The position numbers and the translations under genes were made by a program. 64,000 nt of DNA. It comes from a virus. This document shows, piece after piece, positions 42,426 through 50,687 of this stretch. The notes beneath the pieces are model-generated. The model was not told the origin of the DNA and ran no database searches. It saw only the letters and a list, made by a program, of their open reading frames with translations. The stretch spans positions 62,001 through 126,000 of IMG/VR virus record IMGVR_UViG_3300037137_001027. The stretch is one strand, 5' to 3'. How positions within the stretch are numbered: position 1 is the stretch's first letter; every line of letters begins with the position of its first letter.

Positions 42426-43029
42426 TAATATCCTTTGCTAGCCATATAAGCCTGTTTTGATGTATATAGGTTATACTACAATTAACAACGAAATTCAACT
42501 GTTCTTTTATCAGGTGAGTAAGTGCAAGAATCTTTTGGATAAAATCAGTATGGGTAATTAGAACCGATCTAGGCGGAAGAATATCTAGTGTTTCTGTGAT
42601 ACGATTTTCAAAATCGTGGTAATCTTCGAATGGTGTTCGCTTACAAAGATGGTTGTCAGCTTCAAACGAGATAGAACATATTTCCCTGATTATTGCAGAA
42701 GTTTGTTTACATCTTAGATAAGGACTAGAAAAACCAACATAACCAGCAAGATGAAGTTCCCTTAAGAACTCTGCTGCACGAAATGCTTGCGCACGTCCGC
42801 TTGATGTAATTGAACCATCCTCTACCCGAAGATCACTTTGAGCATGTCGTAAGATGATAATATCTTTGAGATAGATCGTCTCATCTTCGGTGACGAACTT
42901 ATTATGTTCGTTATCAAGGAAGCCACTTAGGAGTTCACCGTTCTTTTCCTGGTCGCTGAGCTTGGAAAACGCATCTCCATGATGCGAACCAGTAACAACC
43001 TTGTCCCCGATAAAAAGTGCTGGCACCAT
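42403..43029 (-). CDS. histidine phosphatase (phosphoglycerate-mutase fold)
   Basis: IIILRHAQSD (57-66) carries the catalytic R-H pair of the histidine phosphatase family, GSITSSGRAQA and SPYLRCKQTSAII follow as expected, and VLITHTDF provides the second His. A 55-residue N-terminal extension is unusual. The substrate is unknown; nucleotide, sugar or RNA-derived phosphates are all possible. Confidence 0.82.
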   Translation of the reverse strand: MVPALFIGDKVVTGSHHGDAFSKLSDQEKNGELLSGFLDNEHNKFVTEDETIYLKDIIILRHAQSDLRVEDGSITSSGRAQAFRAAEFLRELHLAGYVGFSSPYLRCKQTSAIIREICSISFEADNHLCKRTPFEDYHDFENRITETLDILPPRSVLITHTDFIQKILALTHLIKEQLNFVVNCSITYIHQNRLIWLAKDINAQENRS

Positions 43030-43047
43030 CCTTCACTCCCTGGTTTA

Positions 43048-43053
43048 TATTTA
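43048..43053 (-). promoter_or_regulatory. candidate late promoter box TAAATA
   Basis: On the minus strand GTAAATATAAAC lies 18 nt before ATG 43029. The same GTAAATATAA occurs before the nucleotidyltransferase gene at 47.3 kb. Confidence 0.35.
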
Positions 43054-43105
43054 CTTTGAGCAAAAAAATTTGATGGCATTCATTCGGTAAATATTTTACG
43101 CTATT

Positions 43106-43420
43106 CTAGTCATTGTTCACGAATCTTCCAAGAAATAATCGGTAAACTTTGCTATAAGCTCTGCCCCAATTTGGCCCATGAATATCTGCGTCCTTATCCC
43201 AAGCCACAGCATGGGCGACTTCGTGTATTAGCACATCAATGGAGTAGTTCTCATTAAGATTTGAATTAACCTTTATCATAAATTTGTCATTCTTTTTTTC
43301 ACATAGTCCATCATAGCCTTCGCGTATCTTTACACGCCTTACACTAATAGATTCATCCACTAAATTAGAGTTCTTAAAGAAACTAGCTACTTCTCGGAAG
43401 TAATCATATGCCATAGTCAC
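43106..43420 (-). CDS. SprT-like zinc metalloprotease (short)
   Basis: HEVAHAVAW (66-74) followed by HGPNW (81-85) is the SprT-family zinc site. At 104 aa there is no zinc ribbon, unlike the copy at 5964. Possibly a different substrate or a virion-associated copy. ATG 43414 is an alternative start. Confidence 0.82.
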   Translation of the reverse strand: MTMAYDYFREVASFFKNSNLVDESISVRRVKIREGYDGLCEKKNDKFMIKVNSNLNENYSIDVLIHEVAHAVAWDKDADIHGPNWGRAYSKVYRLFLGRFVNND

Positions 43421-43498
43421 CCCGAAAACAAAAGATTATAGCTATCTAGTTTTTGTTTATAGGAAAATATATAAGTTAGGATTTTGCAAGGAGGCAGA

Positions 43499-44479
43499 GT
43501 GCAGTATGCTGGTATTTCCGTAGTCAAAAATGAAGCAGATATTATAGAAGTCTTTATAAGACATAACCTTAAGTATCTAAACAAGTTATACATTGTTGAA
43601 CACAATAGCCAGGACAATACGCCTGAAATCATTAATAGCCTAAAAACAGAAGGTTATAACATAGAAATTTATACCAATCAGTCGTCTAGACATATACAGG
43701 CAGAAGAATTTAATAATCTAATAAGAAAAACTGATGCCGACTTCATTACTTTCCTTGATGCCGACGAGTTCATTATTTCACTAGATTTCACAAAAGAATT
43801 GGCTAAATTGCCTACGGATGTAGTTTCGTTTTTAACCTGGCACAACTATATGCCACAAACTACAGATGACAAGACCGAGATAAACGTTCTTAAAAGGATT
43901 CAGCACAAGCTTTATCCAGTCGATACCAACCAGCACAAGGCGATTATACCTAAATCAATTTATTCAAGACCAGATAGCTTTGTATTGCTGGGCGGTCACG
44001 AAATATACTATAAGAACGAAGAACTCGTTCCTGCACCTTACCAAGTGATTTCTTCAATCCACCTGGCACATTTCCCTATCAGAAGCCTCAACCAAATCAA
44101 GGTTAAAGCATTTGCTAATTGGCTCGCCAAACTAGCCGACCCGCTCCATCAATCAGGAAGATTGCATGATGGTAAAATTCCAACCTGGCATCATTGGAAA
44201 GTATTATTTGATTTATTCAAGAATAATCCCGCGATTACTGAAGCTGAAGCTGTGGAAGCTGTAACCACTGTTTACATGAAGTATTCTAAATTAAAAGGCG
44301 AGTTAAAGTTAGTGGTAGACCCTGTTGTTAACGAAGATGAAATTCGTTATCAAATCAAGGAGCTTACGCCTTTATTGGCGTTAGCGAACACTGCTGAGCA
44401 GCAAGTAGTTATGTTGCAGAAAGCGAACAAGTTTATTTTGAATTTGCTAAACGAGGTTAAGACTTTGGACGCAATTTAG
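43499..44479 (+). CDS. glycosyltransferase family 2-like protein
   Basis: AAGGAGG lies 4 nt before GTG 43499. The N-terminus VVKNEADIIEVFIRHN and YIVEHNSQDNTPEII form the nucleotide-binding part, and FLDADEF (about 85-91) is the DxD metal motif. It belongs to the Glyco_tranf_2_4 type. It may glycosylate phage or host surface molecules. It ends convergently with the radical SAM gene. Confidence 0.8.
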   Translation: MQYAGISVVKNEADIIEVFIRHNLKYLNKLYIVEHNSQDNTPEIINSLKTEGYNIEIYTNQSSRHIQAEEFNNLIRKTDADFITFLDADEFIISLDFTKELAKLPTDVVSFLTWHNYMPQTTDDKTEINVLKRIQHKLYPVDTNQHKAIIPKSIYSRPDSFVLLGGHEIYYKNEELVPAPYQVISSIHLAHFPIRSLNQIKVKAFANWLAKLADPLHQSGRLHDGKIPTWHHWKVLFDLFKNNPAITEAEAVEAVTTVYMKYSKLKGELKLVVDPVVNEDEIRYQIKELTPLLALANTAEQQVVMLQKANKFILNLLNEVKTLDAI

Positions 44480-45272
44480 TCAATAGTTCGCCAATGGTGA
44501 TTAAAGGGGATGGTTTTTCGAAGCGGTCAATTTCCGCAGGACACATCTCGCAAATAGATTCGTGTTTTCTGGAAATAAAATTATCAAGTTCTTCATCAGT
44601 TGCCGTATGTTCTAAAGGCTTATATTCTAGGTAATGGTCCCATTTAGGTGAAATGTCGGGCCAACGTTTCTTTTGCAGTTGAAGATAAGCAATCATTGGA
44701 CACTTATAGATTTTACCATCTAGTATTTGCAAACAGTATTTACAGGGGCAGATTTTCCAACTATCTTCGGGGCGATTATCTTCATAGGGCAAAACATCTG
44801 GTCCAAAGCCCTTATAACGGCGTGTCCAATTTTTGCCATCCCTGATACTAAAAGTAATTTCGTTATCATGTAGAAAACTTATAACTTTGTTCCACTGTTG
44901 ATTAAACTCATTTGATTCACCATGTTTAGTAATAATTAGGTTAATTTTTAGTTCCTTGAGAAGTGGTCCCAGGTTTGGAAATTTGGGAAGTAGGAAGCCA
45001 TTAGTAATGAGTTCAATATTACATTTCCAATGGTTCCGAGCAATCCGAACAAATTCTTCAATTCTAGGGTTAAGTAAGGGTTCACCACCCAATATACAAA
45101 ATGTTTTGGGGTTTAATCTCTTGCTCCACAAGCCCATTTGGTGGTCAGCGTCTTCTGGAGTAATAAAACCTTTATGACCATTGTTAGAGAAGTGGCTACA
45201 GCTTTCGCATGTGAAGTTACATGCATGAGAAGCATGAATTTCTAGTTTAATAATGTCTTTCAAGGAACTCAT
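44457..45272 (-). CDS. radical SAM protein with C-terminal Cys cluster
   Basis: CNFTCESC (18-25) is the CxxxCxxC [4Fe-4S] motif, GGEPLLNP (62-69) the SAM-binding motif. The C-terminal part carries CPCKYCLQIL, YKCP and CEMCP, as in SPASM/twitch domains holding extra Fe-S clusters. This type modifies peptides or sugars. In a phage it could build a modified nucleotide, sugar or peptide with the neighbouring glycosyltransferase. Overlaps the next gene by 4 nt. Confidence 0.85.
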   Translation of the reverse strand: MSSLKDIIKLEIHASHACNFTCESCSHFSNNGHKGFITPEDADHQMGLWSKRLNPKTFCILGGEPLLNPRIEEFVRIARNHWKCNIELITNGFLLPKFPNLGPLLKELKINLIITKHGESNEFNQQWNKVISFLHDNEITFSIRDGKNWTRRYKGFGPDVLPYEDNRPEDSWKICPCKYCLQILDGKIYKCPMIAYLQLQKKRWPDISPKWDHYLEYKPLEHTATDEELDNFISRKHESICEMCPAEIDRFEKPSPLITIGELLTKLRPKS

Positions 45273-45598
45273 AGGTTGTAGTCTCTGTGCTGACGAACAT
45301 CATGAATCACAACCGATTGCAAATTAGGCCATTTTGCTCTTAGGGTTTTACCAAGTTGCACGAAAGCAGGAATGTGTTCTTCCCTATCATCGAAAATTTC
45401 TACCATTTGCACTTCTTGATTTATAAGGCGGTTTAGGATTACAAATTCTTTATAGTCATAGGTATCACCTTTATGTGGGTAGTTTGGGTGTTGGGTAAGG
45501 TCTTTTTGCCCACGAAAGAAGTATTCGTCTGGATGGATTCCGTACTTGTTCAATATTTCTTTGACTTGATTTTCAAATTTAGCTATACGGCCTGTCAT
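45269..45598 (-). CDS. HAD/Swiss-Army-knife RNA-repair-like fragment, possibly frameshifted
   Basis: The 109-aa frame starts MTGRIAKFENQVKEIL and later has DYKEFVILNRL and IFDDREEHIPAF, the TGR and DDRxxH motifs of the SAK HAD phosphatase family. The N-terminal HAD nucleophile motif is missing. Just upstream, another frame starts at TTG 45664 after GAGGAG and reads KFRKFVEAVSPGIKRIVL before a stop. One inserted base would join the two as ...IVLVVMTGR. A frameshift or start-site problem is likely. Confidence 0.5.
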   Translation of the reverse strand: MTGRIAKFENQVKEILNKYGIHPDEYFFRGQKDLTQHPNYPHKGDTYDYKEFVILNRLINQEVQMVEIFDDREEHIPAFVQLGKTLRAKWPNLQSVVIHDVRQHRDYNL

Positions 45599-45668
45599 TA
45601 CTACAACACAATTCTTTTGATACCAGGAGATACTGCCTCAACAAATTTTCTGAATTTTAGTTGCAATA

Positions 45669-47297
45669 TTACTCCTCGGTATCATCGCCATGATCTTCGT
45701 CGTGGTTGTAATGATCGTCATGATCTTCTTCTTCATGATCGTCATGATCTTCTTCTTCATGATCTTCGCCACCAGATAGGGCTTCATCTTTTGAACTAAG
45801 TCTCTTGCGGAACTTGTCGGTTTCTAGCCATTTAATTGCGTCTGAGAATTCTGAACCTTGTGGAGTACGACCACCGAAAAGTTTGGCAATTGATGGGTTA
45901 ATACTTTTCTTACCTTTTTCATCGGAAACAAAACCTTTAGTGTCAAGTTCATGATTTAGGAAGTGATGCAGAACATCTTCTGGTTGCTTGTTCATGCTGC
46001 CCCATTGTTTTACTAAACTTGGCACCATGCCAGTCTTATGAAAATTCTTCTTCATGTCGAAGAACTTATCCAAGAACAGTTTTGGATTCTTGCCATGTTC
46101 ACTCATCCATTTTGAGAATTCAATAAGTGTAACAATATCACGCACTTCGTCATCTGACCAAGCGCCCTGGTGGAGCATTTTCTCTACTTTAGCAGGTGGA
46201 TTAGCTCTTAGCAACCATGCAATTGCCAATCGCTTTTCTTTTTTATCAGAGAAGTCTTCGGCTGAGTCAAGTTTGAAAGTCATATCAGGGAACACGGTAT
46301 CTAATAGACCCATTTCCTTATACATTTTAACATATTGGACAGGATCGGTGTCTGGATGTTGTAAGCCTTTAAGGAATTCTTCTTTAATCTTTTCACGGCT
46401 AATTGATGGTAAATCTTTGATATCTTTGATAGCAGACTTAACATCGTCGCCAATCTTGGTATTTTTGCCGTGTGAAGCGACCTGGCGCACATATCTCAAT
46501 ACGCGGCCTTGATCTTCTCCAAGTCTTTCTTTCGGGTTGCCTACGAATTCAATTTCACCACGGCGCAAGTGATGTGCGCCACCGTGCGGATCGACAAGTT
46601 TAGCATTAGCCCCGTCAGCACTTGTCAAAGGAATGTACATAGCATTAACAGTAAAGTCTCTTCTGGCTGCATCGTCATCCAAAGTACCGAACTCCATGCT
46701 GTCTGGAGTCTTGCCGTCACCGCTGCCTTTGGAACCTTTTCTAAATGTGGCTATTTCGAATTCTTCTCCATTGACTCTGGCGTTAAATACATATTCTTTT
46801 CCACCACGATCCCAGCCCTTTGCGTGGAAAACCTTGTTCTTTTGTCCTGCTTCTGGATGCTTGTCATATTTGGTGGTTTGTGACTTACCATCGCCTTGTG
46901 GTTTAACTTCAGTAAATCCAGCGCTTCTCAGGATTAAACGAATTTCATCTGGTCCTGCATCCGTTACTAAATTGTAGTCTCTAGGAGTTTTGCCCAAGAG
47001 GTGGTCACGGACTGCGCCACCAGTAAGATACAATCCCTTCTTCTTTAGACGTGGGGAGGTTTCACCTTTTGCTGGGTCAATGGTGGTTAACTTTTGCGGA
47101 TAACCGTCAGGACCAGGCAGGGAAACCTTATCACTATCTAAGAAAGCTTTAGCAATAACCCTTAAATTAGGGTGATTTTCACCATCAATAACAAATGGCT
47201 TGAAGTCTGTATCATCAGCCAGTTTGACTTCTGAAGATGCCTTCTTAGCTTCTGTATTCTCTTTCAATCCAACAAATTCTAAAAATGTTTTTCTCAT
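45669..47297 (-). CDS. large CCA-adding/poly(A)-polymerase-like protein with capsid-targeting-like N-terminus
   Basis: Start ATG 47297 gives MRKTFLEFVGLKENTEAKKA, like the T4 capsid-targeting peptide with an L-x-E site. Residues about 88-270 are a class II nucleotidyltransferase head: LTGGAVRD (91-98), RDYNLVTDA (106-114), RRDFTVNAMY and the GRVLRYVRQ neck. The usual D-x-D metal pair reads D-Y-N, so catalysis may be lost or altered. The C-terminus is an Asp/Glu/His-rich tail with a repeated DHEEEDHDD block. Length 542 aa. It may be packaged in the head and injected. Confidence 0.75.
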   Translation of the reverse strand: MRKTFLEFVGLKENTEAKKASSEVKLADDTDFKPFVIDGENHPNLRVIAKAFLDSDKVSLPGPDGYPQKLTTIDPAKGETSPRLKKKGLYLTGGAVRDHLLGKTPRDYNLVTDAGPDEIRLILRSAGFTEVKPQGDGKSQTTKYDKHPEAGQKNKVFHAKGWDRGGKEYVFNARVNGEEFEIATFRKGSKGSGDGKTPDSMEFGTLDDDAARRDFTVNAMYIPLTSADGANAKLVDPHGGAHHLRRGEIEFVGNPKERLGEDQGRVLRYVRQVASHGKNTKIGDDVKSAIKDIKDLPSISREKIKEEFLKGLQHPDTDPVQYVKMYKEMGLLDTVFPDMTFKLDSAEDFSDKKEKRLAIAWLLRANPPAKVEKMLHQGAWSDDEVRDIVTLIEFSKWMSEHGKNPKLFLDKFFDMKKNFHKTGMVPSLVKQWGSMNKQPEDVLHHFLNHELDTKGFVSDEKGKKSINPSIAKLFGGRTPQGSEFSDAIKWLETDKFRKRLSSKDEALSGGEDHEEEDHDDHEEEDHDDHYNHDEDHGDDTEE

Positions 47298-47318
47298 ATA
47301 CCTGCTCACCTATTATTA

Positions 47319-47324
47319 TATTTA
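47319..47324 (-). promoter_or_regulatory. candidate late promoter box TAAATA
   Basis: On the minus strand GTAAATATAATA lies 21 nt before ATG 47297, like the box at 43048. Confidence 0.35.
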
Positions 47325-47723
47325 CGGCTTAAGGCCCAATTTCCACAAAATTATACTGCCAATTACTACCACACCAACCTTGAAAATAAAATCAACGATA
47401 CTAGACCACTTATTATTTGTTTGCATCATCTCTTTCTCGACATGAACTAATCGTTCTGAAAGATGCTCAATCTTACCATCTATTATATTAACGTCGTTCT
47501 TAAGATCAGTGATTAATTGTGTGCCATTTTTGTTTTCTAGTATAGCAATACGATTTATTAAAGTCATCTGATTTTCATAGAGCTTCTCGATTCTATCCTT
47601 AGACTCGTTGTTGCTCTCGATAAGCACTTTCATCCTCTCGTCAATACGAGCGGTCATTTCGAAAACAAGTTTCAGGGAATCATTAACTTCTTTAAATTTT
47701 TCTTCCATAGATATCCTTGCCAT
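47322..47723 (-). CDS. 133-aa coiled-coil protein with C-terminal membrane helix
   Basis: Residues about 20-100 are a long coiled coil (heptads such as ERMKVLIESNNESKDRIEKL). The end IIDFI-like FIFKVGVVVIGSIILWKLG is a single transmembrane helix. The layout resembles XhlA-type membrane-anchored phage proteins. It may take part in lysis or membrane anchoring. Confidence 0.65.
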   Translation of the reverse strand: MARISMEEKFKEVNDSLKLVFEMTARIDERMKVLIESNNESKDRIEKLYENQMTLINRIAILENKNGTQLITDLKNDVNIIDGKIEHLSERLVHVEKEMMQTNNKWSSIVDFIFKVGVVVIGSIILWKLGLKP

Positions 47724-47762
47724 ATATAGTTTTAATAAGCTTACAAAATAGATGTACCTGCC

Positions 47763-47769
47763 ATAAATA
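47763..47769 (+). promoter_or_regulatory. candidate T4-type late promoter
   Basis: ATAAATA, then 5 nt, then ATG 47775. T4 late promoters (TATAAATA) have a similar gap to +1, so this gene could be leaderless. Confidence 0.45.
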
Positions 47770-47774
47770 ATTAT

Positions 47775-48233
47775 ATGGACGATAAAGAATTGGAAAATTT
47801 AATTCCCCAAATGAATGTAAATATTCCAGCACAACCCCAAGAAGAAGAGAAGGCTCTTATTCCTGACGAAGTATGGATGGGCTGGTGTAATGAGGTCATG
47901 AATAATTTACGCCAGGAGCGACAAGAAGTAGATGAAGTTAAGCATAATTTTATAGAAATGGTTATTAACGAAGGTGATTCTACCAGTGCAAGTAAGGAGG
48001 CATTGACTAAACTCTTTGAGATTAAAGCAGGAATTTCTGAGAAAATGACTAAAGTTCTCGATTTGGCAACTAGAGTTAAATTGAAAGAACGAGATACGTT
48101 CCCTAGATACTTAGCAGCGCACCAGAACAATACTATAAACTTGGGTGATAGTTCTGCCAAGAGGGAGCTAATCAAGCAAATTAATAAGATTCAAAAGCAA
48201 AAGGAAGCAAATGACGGACAGAATAAATCTTGA
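47775..48233 (+). CDS. hypothetical 152-aa protein, small-terminase-like
   Basis: Acidic N-terminus, helical middle (SKEALTKLFEIKAGISEKM) and NNTINLGDSSAKRELIKQ near the end. This pattern is reminiscent of T4 gp16-type small terminase subunits (two helices, then an NN...G-S segment). No large terminase lies in the window. It overlaps the next gene by 23 nt. Confidence 0.45.
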   Translation: MDDKELENLIPQMNVNIPAQPQEEEKALIPDEVWMGWCNEVMNNLRQERQEVDEVKHNFIEMVINEGDSTSASKEALTKLFEIKAGISEKMTKVLDLATRVKLKERDTFPRYLAAHQNNTINLGDSSAKRELIKQINKIQKQKEANDGQNKS

Positions 48234-49542
48234 GGATTGGTTAGACAATGTTAAAAAGAAGCTAACTGAGCAAGGCACTTATGCTACAGGTACAGGTCCA
48301 GGCGATCAAGCTGGCGGTTTGGCCACTGATCCTTATAGTCCAACGGGGGCAAACGCTCCTGCTGCGTCCCCAGGTGGCGATCCAAATGTAGCCAATATGC
48401 CGCCTGACCAGATGGATACACACCCAGGCGAAGAAGATTTTTCGGCTGATCCACAGTATCCAGACATGCCAGAAGAAAAGAAACATCTCGACTTTGAACA
48501 ATGGAAAAAAGAATTCATGAATTCATCCATCAAAGGTGATGTTCAAGAAATGAAGGGAATGATTATGGATGTTCGTGATAGGAATTTAGACCCCTATCAA
48601 AGAAAGTTCGTAGAAGACAACCTACAAATTATCTTCTTGAGAGAACATTCAAACATCGAAAAAGCTTCAAAAGAAATCAAGAAACTAATCAAGGATGATT
48701 TAGACCATACTAATCCAGGCACATCTGTCTCCAACCATATAGTTGAAGTTTTGCAGACTCAACCAATGTTGAATAACGTTTTCATTAAACTCACTGGTTT
48801 GTACAGTATGAAGGCAGACATGCATCGCAAATTCATTGCGGCACTAACTGGCTCCGTGCAAGTTGGCAGTGGCGCATCTACAGAAGACCTTATTTACAAT
48901 GAAAAAGATTTCTCTATTCGCATGTCCACAAGATTTAATTCCAGGTTTGGTGATCTTTATATTGGCAATTGGAGTCTAAGGACAGATGATCCACAAAGAT
49001 ATCTTAAAGCACCAGAGTTGCAAAGACTAGAGGATGGCAGTCCAGAAGAAAAGGATGTACTGCGTAAGCGTATTGTAATGGAGTCAATTTCTGAAACCTT
49101 CAAAACAAGAGCTTTCATTATTAATGTTACTGGCACTGATGGGACAGTATATTCAGTAGGTTGGGACATTGCTACTTCTTTGAAGGCAGCTTACACGGAT
49201 GGTCGTTTAGTTGTTCGCACAAAGCAGGATGACGGCTCAGAAGCCATGATTGATGACGATGGAGCAATTATTAGTTTCGTTGATCTTAAAATCATGTATA
49301 TGAAGAACAGTGGTGAAGTAGACGAAGATGGTAAACCCTATAAGAAAGAGCATGAATTTATTGTAAGGCGTCAGGGGCAATTGTTCTTGACTGCAAATAT
49401 GCAGATTATCAAGGAAGCAGCTTCGAGTTTTCCTGGTATCGTCATAAGGGAAACTCCTTATACTGGCAACCCAAGTGATCTGCGAGTTTTGCAGCGATGC
49501 GTGCCAAATGCGCCAGAAATATTAATGAGACAGTGTGGATAA
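48211..49542 (+). CDS. 443-aa virion protein of unknown class
   Basis: AAGGAAGC precedes the ATG. Residues 1-95 are Pro/Gly/Asp-rich and disordered after INLEDWLDNVKKKLTE, which has a head-targeting-like L-x-E end. Residues 100-443 are a folded alpha/beta part. It sits between the small-terminase-like and tail genes, so a head or neck role is likely. No family recognised. Confidence 0.6.
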   Translation: MTDRINLEDWLDNVKKKLTEQGTYATGTGPGDQAGGLATDPYSPTGANAPAASPGGDPNVANMPPDQMDTHPGEEDFSADPQYPDMPEEKKHLDFEQWKKEFMNSSIKGDVQEMKGMIMDVRDRNLDPYQRKFVEDNLQIIFLREHSNIEKASKEIKKLIKDDLDHTNPGTSVSNHIVEVLQTQPMLNNVFIKLTGLYSMKADMHRKFIAALTGSVQVGSGASTEDLIYNEKDFSIRMSTRFNSRFGDLYIGNWSLRTDDPQRYLKAPELQRLEDGSPEEKDVLRKRIVMESISETFKTRAFIINVTGTDGTVYSVGWDIATSLKAAYTDGRLVVRTKQDDGSEAMIDDDGAIISFVDLKIMYMKNSGEVDEDGKPYKKEHEFIVRRQGQLFLTANMQIIKEAASSFPGIVIRETPYTGNPSDLRVLQRCVPNAPEILMRQCG

Positions 49543-49545
49543 AAA

Positions 49546-49899
49546 TTATTGCAGTCCTCTTTGTTTTCTGGTTTTGTAGTGTTTTTGTTGTTTGGTTATT
49601 AAACGATGGCAATTAGCACAAATATATTCCAAATTATCTGGATTATTGTTGTGCTTATTGCCATCTTTATGATTTACGTCAATTTGACATTTATCCTCAG
49701 CAACAAATGGGCAACGTTGGCATTTGTTTGGAGTCTTTAATCTAGCATTTCTATGTGTGTCCCAACGATATCCTGATATCGAACATCGCCACGCCAATCC
49801 ATTTCCTTTTCGCCTAATGTGAACAGGGCCACACGATGAACAAATGGCTGTACGCAACTCTTCATTAATTTCTGAAAGTCTATGTAGCCATTTGCCCAT
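49546..49899 (-). CDS. HNH endonuclease
   Basis: Starts MGKWLHRLSEIN at ATG 49899. CSSCG, CQRC and the HNH core DVNHKDGNKHNNNPDNLEYICANCHRL-type arrangement are present (split here: NHKDGN, NNNPDNLE, CANCH). A zinc-bound HNH homing nuclease, oriented opposite to the virion genes it interrupts. Confidence 0.88.
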   Translation of the reverse strand: MGKWLHRLSEINEELRTAICSSCGPVHIRRKGNGLAWRCSISGYRWDTHRNARLKTPNKCQRCPFVAEDKCQIDVNHKDGNKHNNNPDNLEYICANCHRLITKQQKHYKTRKQRGLQ

Positions 49900-49915
49900 C
49901 GAGTGGCCTTTTTTG

Positions 49916-50557
49916 TTATTTGATACCCTTATAAGGGGGATCAATCTTTCGACCTTTGGCCGCGATCATGGCGAGTTTATTATATTCATCCATGACTTCT
50001 GGCCACATCTCGCGTGGCACTGGAATCCGTTGGAAGGTGGGTAATCCTTCCAGGTCGGGATAAGTTACACAGACGGTTGCCCCTCTGTGTTCCATATCAC
50101 CTGTTTTATAGTTGCGGGACCAACGGTGGTACAGTTTATATAGTTCATTTGCGGTGCGAGTTAATTGGGTCAAATCGCACTTCTTTTCAATGATATTTTC
50201 AACTGCATCTGTTGATAGGTGCCGACCAAAAATAATGTCGGTGATCCACCCATCTTCCTCATAAATCATTAGGTGGGCAACCCATTTGCCCTCTTTATAT
50301 GTCCAACCACTGCCAATTGGACCTTGGAAAGAAGCGCACACTTCCAACCAAGTTCGATGAGGTCCAGCGCTCTTACGAGCTTTTGTGTCGTCTTCCTCAC
50401 CGTTAAGACGGCGGAAGTCTACGCCTCCGCAATCCTCTTCAATAGAAGTTTCGTTGAATCCTACACGATAGTAATTCAACACCTTTCGATAAAGGTTTTC
50501 GGCAAAATCGCCTTCTCTACTTTGACCTTTTTTCGCATACGGACTTTGATAAGCCAT
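49916..50557 (-). CDS. hypothetical 213-aa protein, possibly PD-(D/E)xK-like
   Basis: AAGGGAG precedes ATG 50557 (MAYQSPYAKK). REGDFAENLYRKVL, then CGGVDFRRL and TWLEVCASFQG, follow the helix-GxD-ExxC spacing of some restriction-like nucleases, but the ExK lysine is absent. Downstream of it on the same strand is the HNH gene. The function is not certain. Confidence 0.5.
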   Translation of the reverse strand: MAYQSPYAKKGQSREGDFAENLYRKVLNYYRVGFNETSIEEDCGGVDFRRLNGEEDDTKARKSAGPHRTWLEVCASFQGPIGSGWTYKEGKWVAHLMIYEEDGWITDIIFGRHLSTDAVENIIEKKCDLTQLTRTANELYKLYHRWSRNYKTGDMEHRGATVCVTYPDLEGLPTFQRIPVPREMWPEVMDEYNKLAMIAAKGRKIDPPYKGIK

Positions 50558-50687
50558 ATACAAACTCCCTTTCAATTACATTACATATTACTATCTCCAT
50601 TTCCAAAGCAACAACAAGTTTCATTGGTAGCGAAGCAGCATGACAAAAAGATACTAAAATTCACTACCGAGTGCAATAGATATTCCG

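Noticed and set aside
43484-43498. TTG 43484 as start of the glycosyltransferase
   Set aside because: The AAGGAGG site lies after this TTG; GTG 43499 has the correct spacing.
45672-45790. Asp/Glu/His tail of the large nucleotidyltransferase as a separate gene or repeat element
   Set aside because: It is in frame with the enzyme; the repeat is short (about 27 bp, imperfect) and coding.
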